In this document: positions 9,659-20,300 of the stretch, in pieces
Position numbering within the stretch: position 1 is the stretch's first letter
Layout: each line of letters starts with the position of its first letter
DNA from: Azolla pinnata
Taxonomy: Eukaryota; Streptophyta; Polypodiopsida; Salviniales; Salviniaceae
Direction of reading: 5' to 3'
NCBI GenBank assembly: GCA_037176905.1
Contig: JBBBWG010006258.1
Location: forward strand, 1 to 26,833
Length of the DNA stretch: 26,833 bases
Translations under genes and position numbers: made by a program
Notes under the pieces: model-generated
Seen by the model: only the letters and a program-made list of their open reading frames with translations
Told to the model about the DNA's origin: nothing
Databases searched by the model: none

Positions 9659-9870
9659 TTCTTCTTCTTCTTCTCAGTGTTTTTTTGCCTCTTCGTTTTG
9701 TTTCTTCGTTTTACTACAAAAACTGTACACAAAAAAAAGGACGGAAACAGAAGCCAAAAAACAGAAGAAGATTTTCTTCTTCTTTCTGTTCATTCATTCT
9801 TTCTTCTTTCTTTTTTTCTTTCTTTCTTTCTTTCTTTCATTCTTTCTTTCTTTCTTTCTTTCTTTTTGGC
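9456..9870. repeat. Cluster of triplet and tetranucleotide arrays
   Basis: In order: (AAG)n at 9456-9492, (CAG)n at 9493-9517, mixed TCTTCA/TCTCCA, (GTC/TCG)n at about 9586-9616, (TTC)n at about 9617-9675, then (TTTC)n at about 9805-9865 with one TCAT break. The left side is purine-rich on plus and the right side pyrimidine-rich, so the AAG and TTC arrays can pair as a long imperfect hairpin. Every frame here is open only because of the repeats. Confidence 0.95.
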
Positions 9871-11221
9871 TTTGTTTTTTTGTGTGTTTTTTCCAGTTTT
9901 TTGGTCGTTGCGGTGTTTAATCAGGATTGATGAAGTTCTCCCGGATTCGATCGTTGTTTTTCCTCTTCTTTTTTTGGGCTCGATTTCGTCCCGAAACACA
10001 ATCGTTAGTTAGCCAAGTAACGTCTTTTTGTTGTTGTTTTTTTTTGCTATTAATCCCTTCCGAAACTAGAAGAAACAAGCCCGGAAGAGAATGAATGGTT
10101 TTTGATTAAGCACCAAGCTAATCGGTCGGTTGATTCGCGACATCGGATCAAGCTAACGATTAATCGGATCCATTAGTCGGGAAACAAAGAGTAGAACGTC
10201 GATCGATACTAGTGGAGCTTGCTTTTAATCGGATGTTAATCTTATTTTACTGAAGGATTAAAACCCAAAAAAAAAAAGATCACAAGGGGCGTTCCATAAC
10301 TTGCTAACTTCTGATTCCAAAAGCAGGCGTTAAAAATGTGTGAAGTTACATGATTTTGGTAGGCGGTTTTTTCCTCTTGTTTTTGGGCGAAATCTTCTTC
10401 TTTCTTTCTTTCTTCTTCTTCTGCTTTTCTTCTTCCTTTCATCTTCTTCTGTTTTCTGTTTTCCTCTGTTTTTTGGTCTTCTTGTTTTTTTTTGCTTTTT
10501 CTGTTCTGTTCCAAATCTTTGGCGAAGTAATGAGGGCGGGATTTGGGTCCAAAAACAATTAAATGTTGAGGGGTTGGGGGGGTGTGTGTGTGTGATATCT
10601 TCTAATAAATTTTGGGGGGGAGAGAGAGAAATGACTTCTTTCTCTGTTCTCTTAATAATAATCATAAAAGCTCTCTCTTCATTCATTCAATAAAGAGAAG
10701 AAAGAAAGAAAGAAAGAAAGAAATGAAAGAAATGAAATGAAATGAAAGAAAGGGATAACAAAATCCATTTCCATTAATAGTCTTCTGAGCACAAAGGTTC
10801 TGTTTTTATCCTCTTTGTGTTTTGTGTTGTGTTGTTTTGTGATCCTCTTCACAAGATCTTTGTGTTTTGTTTTGTTCTTTGTTTCTTCTTTTCTAATCCA
10901 CACTTTAGGCACAATTTTTATCCATAGAAATACATAGAATGGAAATGGAATGGAAACAGAGAGATTTCCCAACTTTCGTGTTAGCGATTCAGAATGTCTT
11001 ATTTTTTTCCCCCCCCTCCAAAGTTTCGGAAACTGGGGCTGTGGTTTTCTTTCTGTTTTCTTCAAGTCGTTTTACTTCGACACTTCTGGGTTTGTAAAAT
11101 TTGTAGCTGTGTTTGTTTGTTTTTTGTTTGTTTTTTAAGAGAAGGAGAACTACCCAGAAAGAACGTCTCACGAAACTGCAAAAACATTATCGCACTTTGG
11201 CGCCTACCAGAAACCGGAACT
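9871..11221. other. Intergenic AT/TC-rich DNA with short microsatellites
   Basis: No gene is supported. Contains TTTC/TTCTTC tracts (10390-10450), a GT run (10581-10593), (GAAA)n at about 10695-10750, C7 at 11010-11016, and poly-T or poly-A interruptions. Frames of 60-130 codons are low-complexity Phe/Lys/Arg shadows. Confidence 0.6.
10311..10390. repeat. Dispersed module, copy 1
   Basis: Reads TTCCAAAAGCAGGCGTTAAA, then AATGTG, a diverged centre ending in AGGCGGTTTTTTCC and TTGTTTTTGGG. A related copy is at about 13818-13900, and a fragment (GTCAGGCGTTTTTCTTC) at about 11538. Shared anchors in order are CAGGCGTTAAA, AGGCG, a T-run, and TTTTTGGG. Aligned by eye; the centre is poorly conserved. 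Confidence 0.55.
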
Positions 11222-11515
11222 TACACAGATCGATCGATCGATCAGCACTGAATCGATCGATCGTGGGTTCAATTAAACGTCGAATCGGCTGATGAGTTGA
11301 CACGCTTACCATATCGATGCGCGAGTCGATCGATTCGATCCTGAAAAACTACTACCTTCTGTTATGTTTAATCGAATACAGCGAGCGAACCGATCGATCG
11401 TGGGTTGAATTCGCATCGAAACCGACCAACGAATCGACGCTTATGCCATATGTTCACAATCGCTTCGATTCCGAAATTGCAACCTTCCGTTAATCGAACG
11501 AAGCAAGAGCATCGA
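11222..11515. repeat. Two diverged copies of a roughly 120-140 bp repeat starting with CGATCGATCG
   Basis: Copy one begins at about 11252 (CGATCGATCGTGGGTTCAATT) and copy two at about 11391 (CGATCGATCGTGGGTTGAATT). Both continue with CGTCGAATCG- or CATCGAAACCG-type sequence, ACGCTTA, CCATAT, a CGATTC block, AACT- or TTGCAACCTTC and TTAATCGAA. GATCGATC-rich relatives occur near 12160-12200 and 13580-13770, so this looks like a low-copy dispersed family. Confidence 0.6.
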
Positions 11516-11640
11516 TCCGACTGCCTGAATTTTGTCAGGCGTTTTTCTTCTTTTTGGTTTGTCTTCTCACTTTTGGGCACTTCTCTCTTGATTTTCTTTA
11601 GAACGAAAAGGCGATTTTCCTCTCTCTAAAAAAAGAGATA

Positions 11641-11910
11641 GAGAGAGAAAAAGAGCTAGAGAGAGAAAAAAAGGCGGGAGGCGCTTTTTCGCTTTTTATC
11701 TTTTCCCGGGAAAAATAAAAAGGACTTTCTTCTTCTCTTCTCTCTCTCTCTCTTCTTTTTTCCCGGGAAAAAAAGAAAAAAGAAAGGAAAGGAGAAGAGA
11801 GAAGAAAATTTGGGCGCGCGCTTTTTTTTGTTTTCTTTTTTCGCGGGAGCAGCGCGCGCGTGTCTCGCGCCTTTTTTTTTTCGCGGGAAAAAAAAAAAGG
11901 CGCCAGAAAC
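11641..11910. repeat. Row of palindromes centred on CCCGGG or CGCGGG
   Basis: Three consecutive inverted repeats with AT arms and a GC-rich centre: one around TTTTCCCGGGAAAA at 11701-11714, with arms GCTTTTTATC and ATAAAAAGG; one around 11757-11775, with pyrimidine left arm and purine right arm extending roughly 40 bases each way; and GCGCC-T10-CGCGGG-A11-GGCGC at about 11866-11902. A fourth TTTTTTCGCGGGA lies at 11835-11847. TTTCCCGC, present on the minus strand of the CGCGGG motifs, also fits the E2F-site consensus. Confidence 0.85.
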
Positions 11911-13817
11911 GCAAACGCAAACGCGAGGGGAATCTCCGGAGGATCAAGATCCCGCCAAAACGCAAAAGCCAAAAATCGAGAGATCGAATTTGTCGGCAAC
12001 GAACGAACAAAACAAGCAAACAAGCAGAAAAACCAAAAAACCAAAGGAGCAGAAGTTCTCCCCGCTTCGATCTGAATCAGAACCGCGAATCAACGCGTCA
12101 GGCCAAGGAATTAACGCGAGATCAATGGACTATATTGGACACCGACCGGATCCGATCGATCGTCGGCTCGATTCGCAATCAGAGTAGCCGATTGATCGCC
12201 GCTCCATCGCAGATTGATTCGGATTCGAAAGCCGCCAGCTTCTGTCAGCAGAAAAATACGAGAAGAGAACGAGAACCGATTTAGGATCAACGAGCGGGAA
12301 GCGATCAGGGAACGAATCGAATTTGCGTTAGAACCGACCGGAGTTAAGCAGTTGTTACTGATCTCTTAGCGGAGCGAACTGCAAAGAGCAGGAACCAAAA
12401 ACGGGAGTTTACAAGTCGATTATAGCTTGTTCTTTTGGCAAATCTCTTTTGGTATTATGAATTCACAAATTTCGTTATTTCTGTAGTTACTTCTTTCTTT
12501 CTTTCCTTCTTTCTTTCTTTCTTTCTTTCAATTGAATGCAGCAGCAGCAGCAGCAGCAGCACAATTGAAAGCCTCTTTTTTTTCCTTCTCTTCTTCATTA
12601 TTGATTTCTTCATTGATCTGTTATTTACTGGAATCTCGAGAAGCAAACGAAAGAAAAACAACAACAACAAGCACGAAAGAAAGAAAAGAGAGGAAAGAAA
12701 AAACTTCCCAATTCAATCAGTAGTTTTGCCCGCTGCTGCAGCTTGTTTTAATTGGAATTTAAGCCAATTGAATCCAATTAAATCGGCTTCAATTGATGAG
12801 CCTGTGTCAGCTACGATCACAACACATGCACACACCATTTACCATTTTTACACACCATTTTCTTTCCCAACCAGAAGCAGAGAGAGAGAGAGAGGAAAAA
12901 CACAGAGAAGCAAAACTGCACAAGTTTTGACACGATTTGGCCAAAACAATGAATCCTCAATTAAGCAAGCAAAAAACAACTAACTAAAAACAAACAATTT
13001 CTCTTCGTTTCACGCCCCAATGAGTAAAAGCAGAGCAATTAAAACGATTAAAAGGAAGGGATCTTTTGCTGTGCTTTTTTTTTTCTGGTTTTCGAAAGAG
13101 AGAGAAAACCAAAAACAGGAACAATCTGGCAGAAAACGGAACGCACAAATGATTTTTTTCCCCTCTTGTTTCCTTCGATGTTTCTTGGTCTGTATTTTGT
13201 TTCTCCCGAAATCGACCCGTTTTCTGGAACTCAGCCGCCGTGGGCCTCTTTTGGTTTGTTTTATACTGTTTCCCAAAACAATTGGGCCTTGTAAGAGAAA
13301 AAAAACAAACAAACCCAAAAAAAACACAGAAAACAAAACCGCGAGCATTGAAATCTTACATTGCGCAGCATCAAATCACACACGCCACAATACAAAACAA
13401 AGAACAGGAAAGGCCACAAAAACAAAATCAAAGGGAGAAGTACCAGCGAAAAAAACGCCCAGCCAAAGTAATTAAAGCACAGTTTAACAACAAATGACAA
13501 ATGAACACCTAATCCGTATCTTCCACTCCAAAATCAGCACCCGATTGATTCCGCTAGTGTCGATTTCATTCCTGATCGCTTCCAATCGATCGATTCCCCC
13601 TTACTACACATTCGACTAGCTTAAAGTTAGTCATTCGAGAGCCTCACTGATCGATTCACACGTTCATTTGGCTTCAATCGAGTGATTCAAGCTGCCGTAA
13701 TGAATCGTCCAGTTTCATGCTCATTGAATTTCACAACCACCCGATTTGGCGTCGATCGATCGATCGATCGATCGCGCGTTAATCCTGGAAACTCGGCGTT
13801 AAATTTGTGGTTTCTAG
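11911..13817. other. Intergenic, no supported gene
   Basis: Contains (TTTC)n at 12491-12528, (CAG)n at 12538-12560 bounded by CAATTGAA / CAATTGAA, several CAATTG/AATTG motifs (12747-12796), an AG run at 12881-12894, and (ATCG)n at 13754-13774. Frames up to 182 codons (12435-12983, plus) are built from these tracts. I find no domain. Confidence 0.6.
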
Positions 13818-13900
13818 CAATTCATAACAGGCGTTAAAGATGTAGATCTACGATTCCACTAGGCGTTTTTTCTCTCTCTCTGTTTTTGTTTTTTGGGGTA
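13818..13900. repeat. Dispersed module, copy 2
   Basis: Starts ATTCATAACAGGCGTTAAAG, continues through a diverged centre to CTAGGCGTTTTTTCTCTC and TTTTTGTTTTTTGGGG. It matches the module at 10311-10390 in the order and spacing of anchors. Confidence 0.55.
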
Positions 13901-14720
13901 AGTTTCCCCAAACAAAACAGAATCCCCTCCCCAAGAGAATGGAACGAGGAACGGGAATCTCATCATTTTGAGCCGAGAGAAAAACTCCAGCAAGTCTAAT
14001 TAAATCACCAAATTCGTGGCCGTTATCAGTTGTTGCTAATTAGTACGAGCCCAAAACTATTAATTATTCTTCTGCTCTCCTCCTTTCTTCTTCTTCTTCT
14101 TCTGCTTCTTCATCATCATCTTCATCATCATCTTCATCTTTCTTCTTCTTCTAATGCTTCGTCTTATCATTCTCATCATCCCCAAAATACGATTACTATC
14201 ATTAGCTCATGATAGATAGATATATGTATGTATATATACATACATTCATCACGAGGATCCCCACAAAACAACAACAGAACGGTTTTTGTTTTTTGCAGGG
14301 AAAAAGAAAAAAAGACCAAAAGAGAGTATAAAAATACGGTGCAAAATGTACGTACATATACGCCCGTGGGAATACGAGCCGCGCGTATTTGTTTTTGGGT
14401 TTTTCCCTTTTTCTTTTTTTTTTTAAAAACTTGGTCGTATTTAAAACCGTATTCCGAAACTTTTATTCCGGGTGCGCGCTCTTCGAAATACCGGAAAAAT
14501 AATAAACCGGATATTATAATTAGAATAAACTGGATATTATTATTATCATCATCATCATCATCATCATCATCATTATTATTATTATTATGAGCACGTTTCC
14601 TTTTTCCCACCTTTTTGTTTTTGGTTTTTTCTTTTCGGACAGAAGGCGACAAAAACAAGTAAACAAACAAATAATTAATTAATTAAAACGGGAAAAAAGC
14701 CGACGGCTGCGCGTGCGCCC
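13901..14720. other. Intergenic with simple repeats and a 22-bp palindrome
   Basis: No gene is supported. ATGTATGTATATATACATACAT at 14224-14245 reads the same on both strands. (ATC)n then (ATT)n occupies about 14540-14588. Between 14335 and 14520 several copies of AATACGG / CCGTATT lie in opposite orientation, which may be a decayed inverted repeat. Confidence 0.6.
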
Positions 14721-14725
14721 GCCGC

Positions 14726-14825
14726 TGACGTGGCGGTGACGTGGTCGGACCCCTCCACGTGGCGGTGACGTGGCAGAGGCCAGCCACGTGGCGATGACGT
14801 GGCAGGATCCCGCCCGCCACGTGGC
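14726..14825. promoter_or_regulatory. 29-bp minisatellite carrying seven ACGTGG boxes
   Basis: ACGT cores start at 14728, 14739, 14757, 14768, 14786, 14797 and 14819. Spacing alternates 11, 18, 11, 18, 11, 22, i.e. a 29-bp unit (33 in the last full copy). Each unit has one CCACGTGG-type box (G-box; palindromic GCCACGTGGC at 14783 and 14816) and one TGACGTGG box 11 bases later. The first unit has TGACGTGG in both places. CACGTG is the plant bHLH/bZIP G-box and ACGTGGC the ABA-response core. No gene start is evident beside it, so regulatory function is unproven. Confidence 0.8.
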
Positions 14826-14829
14826 GCAC

Positions 14830-15114
14830 GCCCGCCGGCAGGCGGCATCGGTAAGGCACCAGGAAAAAAAGAGGAAAAAATACAAAAAGAGGGGGCCAAC
14901 AAAAAAGGAAAAAAGCAAAAAAGGAAAAATCAAAAGAAAAGAAAAGGCCGAAATTTCACACACACACACACAAAAATAAGAAGAATATGTATAATGATAA
15001 TGACAATAAGAATAATAGAGCGGGCAAAAAAGGAAAAACAAAAAAGACAGAGAGAAGAAAATAAAATGATGGCTGTTCCTCCGCGTGCCCGTGGGGCGTG
15101 GTTTGGGTTCGGCA
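14830..15114. other. A-rich intergenic spacer
   Basis: GGAAAAA/GAAAAG-rich sequence with (CA)n at 14957-14971. No gene seen. Confidence 0.6.
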
Positions 15115-15546
15115 AAAGCCCGTAGGTTCGGGAAGCCCTTAGGTTCGGGAAGTCCTTAGGTTCGGGAAGTCCTTAGGTTCGGGAATTCCTTAGGTTCAGG
15201 GTTTAGGTTCGGCAAGCCCTTAGGTTCAGGGTCTAGGGTTTAGGGTTTAGGTTCGGGAATTCCTTAGGTTCGGGAATTCCGTAGGTTCGGGAATTCCTTA
15301 GGGTCGGGAAGTCCTTAGGTTCAGGGTTTAGGGTTTAGGGTTTAGGTTCGGCAAGCCCTTAGGTTCAGGGTCTAGGGTTTAGGGTTTAGGTTCGGGAATT
15401 CCTTAGGGTCGGGAAGTCCTTAGGTTCAGGGTTTAGGGTTTAGGGTTTAGGTTCAGCAAGCCCTTAGGTTCAGGGTCTAGGGTTTAGGGTTTAGGTTCGG
15501 GAAGTCCTTAGGTTCGGGAATTCCTTAGGTTCGGGAAGTCCTTAGG
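15115..15546. repeat. Telomere-derived satellite with 17-bp monomers and higher-order units
   Basis: Built from a 17-bp monomer TTAGGTTCGGGAATTCC (variants GGGAAGTCC and GGCAAGCCC) mixed with TTTAGGG and TTCAGGG heptamers. The marker GCAAGCCCTTAGGTTCAGGG recurs with its start at about 15212, 15351 and 15456. The first higher-order unit is about 139 bp and the second about 105; the longer one has exactly two extra 17-bp monomers. No coding is expected. Confidence 0.92.
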
Positions 15547-16278
15547 TTTGGGCCCACACCAATACATACATGATACACCTCCTTTTGTTCTTGTTCTTGC
15601 TTCTTTTTCTTCCTATGTACAAAAAGCACAAGCCTCTTCTGATTCCGATCGCATCTCTCGGAATCGCTGCGGAAGGAAGCACTCCGCGTTCGGGAAACGT
15701 CGCACCGCTGTTGTTCGCAGGGCACGCGAGGAGGAGGAAGAAACATGCTCCACGCGGCGCCGCTTTCCCGAGATTCCCGAACGGAGGAATCTTCGCGCTC
15801 GGATTCTGGAACCGCTAGTGGTATAGACAGAAGATCCGTTTCCCACTCGCCGACTCGAGGGGGGTGAAAAATCGGTAAAACTATATAGCCCAAGACTTGT
15901 AGACTAGTTTTCTCAACAGGTTTTAACGCCGCTTGGGGGAGCGGGGGAGGGAACTCGTGCCAGTTTCCTTCGCCAATTACGGGCCAATAACTCCACCGAA
16001 TAGCTCTAATCAGATCACGATTCCGAGGCGAGAAGATTCTTAATGATCACACTGTTAGGTATCTGAAATCTAATGTCAATCAATGCATTGCCGATACCTA
16101 ATATATAGGGCAAAGTCGAGGGACAATAAAATGAAGGCGGTTGTTGCGCGAGCCTCCGGATTCCCGATCCCATCTCTTGGCGGGTTTGGTTCAAAACCCG
16201 CAACACTCTACACAACATGTTTACTATGCTACATCCGCATGACGATAATGAAGCAGCTTACCATTGACGCAGATCATC
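15547..16278. other. Intergenic, no supported gene
   Basis: Mixed-composition sequence. Frames of 70-120 codons occur on both strands at about 15525-15893, and none has a recognisable motif. A CTCGGAATCGCTGCGGAAGG stretch and arginine-rich frames reflect local GC bias. Confidence 0.5.
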
Positions 16279-16433
16279 GATTCATTTCAATCTCCGATTC
16301 ATACCCAATGGAACAAAGATTCATTCCTACTTCCGATTCATACCAATGGAACAAAGATTCATTTCAATCTCCGATTCACACCCAATGGAACAAAGATTCA
16401 TTCCTACTTCCGATTCATACAAATGGAAACAAA
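16279..16433. repeat. 77-bp dimeric tandem repeat, two copies
   Basis: Four units of 39, 38, 39 and about 39 bp that all start GATTCATT and carry CCGATTCA(T/C)AC and AATGGAA-CAAA. Units 1 and 3 have TTCAATCT, units 2 and 4 have CCTACTT, so the array is (AB)(AB). The 38-bp unit shifts the reading frame, which argues against protein coding even though a 229-codon frame (16083-16772) spans it. Confidence 0.95.
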
Positions 16434-17308
16434 ACCAATCGATCGAACAAACCAACCGATGCTCGTCCCCGCTCCGCAAGAAACACCATCATCGTTTCCC
16501 GAAAGTCGTATCCAGCCCACTTCTTCCTGGCCCTTTTTTTCCTTTCTCTCTTAAATACGCGGCCAGATTCTCGCTTCCTAGCTGCCACTGCGAAAGAGAG
16601 ATCTCGGCTTCCTCTCTTCTTGTCAATCGATCGTTTGGCAGAGACAAGTCGGGGCAGTGATGAACATAGAAAAAAAAAGAAAGAAGAGATGCAGGTGCTT
16701 TCGATGATACGAATGATGAGCAACAGTGGAATGAATTCGAGGAATTCAATGCGATGCGGGATTGCGTTATAAAAGTAGATTGGAGAGAGAGAGAGATTGA
16801 GATTCAGACAGAGAGAGAGACAGACATAAGCTGAACAAAAGCCGGAAATCCTCTCATCAGAGGAAATATCCGTCTTGCATATCTGCAAATTTCAGCTTTT
16901 GCCAGTACTACCCCATGCATCTTAATGGTGATACCAATCAGGTCTGATGCCATTGTGGCGATGATTTTACGCACATTTCATCGATAGATGGAATCGGAGA
17001 GAAGGAAAAAAAAAAAAGAGGCGAGAAATAGAGAGACAAACTCCCCTGATAGAAGCCGATTGTCGATGAAAGCGGGGCCATCTTCCATTCCTCGCACTAT
17101 GCATACACATCTCGCGGAAAACCCGACTGCAGAGGCAGCGGCTGCTGCTGCCACATCCTGCTGATGTTTCATTGTACAGATGATGTGCTTACAACAGTAA
17201 AAAAAAACCCCGCAAAAAAATCACAAAACAGGAAATAAAGATAACTGGCAAGTTTTTATTGATGAAAACCAGCTCTGGACAAGTTGTAATGACCCCACCC
17301 ACATACAA
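16434..17308. other. No supported gene
   Basis: Contains an A-rich tract (16672-16690), (GA)n at 16782-16796 and a GCAGCGGCTGCTGCTGCC stretch. A minus-strand frame starting at 17172 (MKHQQDVAAAA...) is 64 codons and unidentified. Confidence 0.45.
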
Positions 17309-17309
17309 G

Positions 17310-17349
<40 letters not shown>
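17309..17349. repeat. (GA)n microsatellite
   Basis: About 19 GA dinucleotides with one CGAG interruption. (CT)n on the minus strand. Confidence 0.95.
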
Positions 17350-20300
17350 AGGAAAAGAGTAGAAGGTCCACTAGGTGATGAAGTAAATGGAAATTAATGC
17401 GGAGAAATTGCACAATAAAAGACCTCCGCGTCATCACGACGCCAGGTTTTCTGTTCAGAATCCAATTATTGACAGGGGTTATAATTGAAATCCTGTATCT
17501 TGATAGCTCAAAGCGGTTTGATACTTTGCCTTGAAGCGAGAGAGAGAAAGAGAGAGAGTTAGGTTAGGGTTTACGGTTTATCGAAAGGAACGGATTTGGC
17601 TTAGACTACCAACCAGCAGTGCTGCACCTCTGGACTTCTCCGTTTCCCCTTCAAAATACCGAACCTGTTTCAAAATCATAATCACATTCTGGTGAGGTTT
17701 TATATATGAATGATGAATCAAAATAATACACAGGCTTCAGATCATGCAGTGCCTCTCATCAAGCTCTATGATGCCCAATCACGATTGCTAACCACACGTT
17801 CCGATATTCACTAAGCTCTAAATAAGCCCAAATATTTGATTGTTACCGACATCTTGGGCATGCCGTTAAGCTGATTAATTAAGCCCAACTATGCTTTGTT
17901 ATAAACATCCTTCTTTAATTTCTAGGAATGGTGAAACTACTGTTTAAGCACACTAAGAGCCTCAGGAATGCAGCTTTACTCGAGTGTACAAACCATTCTG
18001 CTCCAGTTCCTGACTGCAAACCAGAGAGAGAATTTGAAGAACTGGGTATCCTTGCTTAACGCACAATGGCACTGGCAAAGGCTCATATGATCACAACAAA
18101 ACATATCCATAAGGATGCTAGAAATTATAAATATATCTCATAAGTAACATGTTAAAAGGCAACTTCTTGAAAACAAGAATATAATCTCTTTCCTTATATA
18201 AACAGTGGACGATTGTATTTGTAATCGCCATCATACTCTCACAGATGAGTGGATACACAAACATGATTGTACGCTTCACCTCATGGGTCGTATTAGCCTA
18301 AGCAGACGTTAATATACCTTTCTGTCTTTCTTTCTTTCAATGAACTTTCCTCCATTAGTATTAGAACAATGACAAGGTGAACCATAACGTCATGTTAGCA
18401 AGAGCGGATCCAACTTACCATCTTCTTTATCAGAAGGTTCGGATCGTCACCTATGATAAAGATTCGGATCGTCACCTACAGATCAAGCCCCAGCTATCAT
18501 ATTCAAGTGATTCCCACTAAAACTCACATAGATAAAAGTTCTCTGGTTTAACATAAACTTTTCAACCAGTGCAAAAATTTAGATGTGACGTCTTACATCT
18601 CATCACCCTGAATGGAATCATTCAGATACCTTCTCTCTCCATTACACCAGGTAAAACTCAAACAAAGAAGACTTTTTGCCTATATTGGACATCAACTTTT
18701 TGAACCAAACTTACCAAACTATACTACTAGGACTTGGATGTTAAAATGTATTACGCCTCGTCGTCTTGTTGGAAGCTTGGGAAGACCTCTTTCACTCCAA
18801 GAGAAGGATCAGATCCCCCTCTGTGACTTGTGTCTCAGGTACTAAATTGCAATTATATATACCTAACAAAACACAGACATAAAAACATAAACAAATTTCA
18901 AAAAAGGCTTCTCAAAACAATACTGCACCTACAGCCCATTATCCTTTGCAGATGCTTGAGGTGAATTATACTTTCCATGTGACTGCCAAGAGAATGGCAA
19001 TAATGGATTCAATATCGCTCTTCCAGCGATAAGAGCAACTTGAGTTAGTATAAGAATGAGTCAGCACTGCTAATTATCATACCTACATAGCGCATACTGA
19101 TTTTCCTGTTGTGTTTGCTTCAAGAAGGAGGGTAAATAAGAGCTTTAGGATTTCTTCAATGTAAACAAGCAAATATACTTTAATGTAAGCAAGCAAATAT
19201 TTCCTATTTATTACACCTAGACAAGAGCTTTAGAATTTCTGTATATCATGAGTCGGTGGACTCCAAATAGGAAAAATAGTTGGTGAGATGTGTAAATACA
19301 TTAGTCAAGGAACGGAATGGCAGCAAACACTTTGTTTGAAAATCCCAATCTGGATGACAAAGAGATATGAAAAATCATCATACCCTGATATTTTTCAGTG
19401 AGGGTCATTGTCCTCCTTGCCATTCTCTGAATTCCACAAGAATAAAGGGGTAGCCCTCTAGTTTTGCGTGATCTTCATTCCAAAAACAACTGCTTTTCTG
19501 ATGCTGGTAATTGTCTTGTTTCCATTATCCAGGATGATAGCTTGGAGAAGTAGATCAATAACAACTGCTTTTCTGATGCTGGGAATTGTCTTGCTTCCAC
19601 TTTCCAGGATGATAGCTTAGAGAAATAGAAAGTTGAACAAGAACTCCATGTTTGTTTACCATTTTGTCATATGCTTCTCAATCTTTGTAATTACCAGCAA
19701 TTTCCATCTTTTTGACTAGTTTTCTAGTGTTTCTTGTATAGGCCACTGAATTTTCAGGTCTCCATCAGGGCTGCGCCCACAATTTTGTACCAGCTTGCTC
19801 TCTGGTTTGTAGCTCTGTAAAATTTGAACCAAATGGGCTTGCGACATACATTTTTATGGCTGAAATATACTGGCATACGTAAGTACAAAATAGTTTGGAA
19901 TGCTGTCACGATATTCAGACTAACTTAACTAAAATTGATATTACTAAAAGCTTAATCAAGCAAAGCCTGTGTCGTCCAGCAATCCATGCAACTTACTCAA
20001 ATTGCTTCTTCATCCCTTCATGGTTTATTTCATGTGTTTAAACATTCTTGTGGATCTTCCTAAAATACTGATCCCCCAATTCTGAGCTGCAAAAGGAATT
20101 GTCCTGAGCAGGATGTGCCAGATGATGGAATAGAAACTCTTCAATAATACCATTGGAGCGAAGGCCTTTGTATAGAGAAAATCCAAGAACGAACGTTTAC
20201 ACAACTCTTAAACTTGCTTATTACTTGGGTGTGTCGAACCTTGTTGGTTAGGCAAATTGTAAGCTGTCATAAGGAAACTTATCAGAGGCAAAGAATGTGG

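Noticed and set aside
16083-16772. 229-codon plus-strand frame
   Set aside because: It crosses a minisatellite with a 38-bp unit that shifts frame, and shows no motif or codon consistency.
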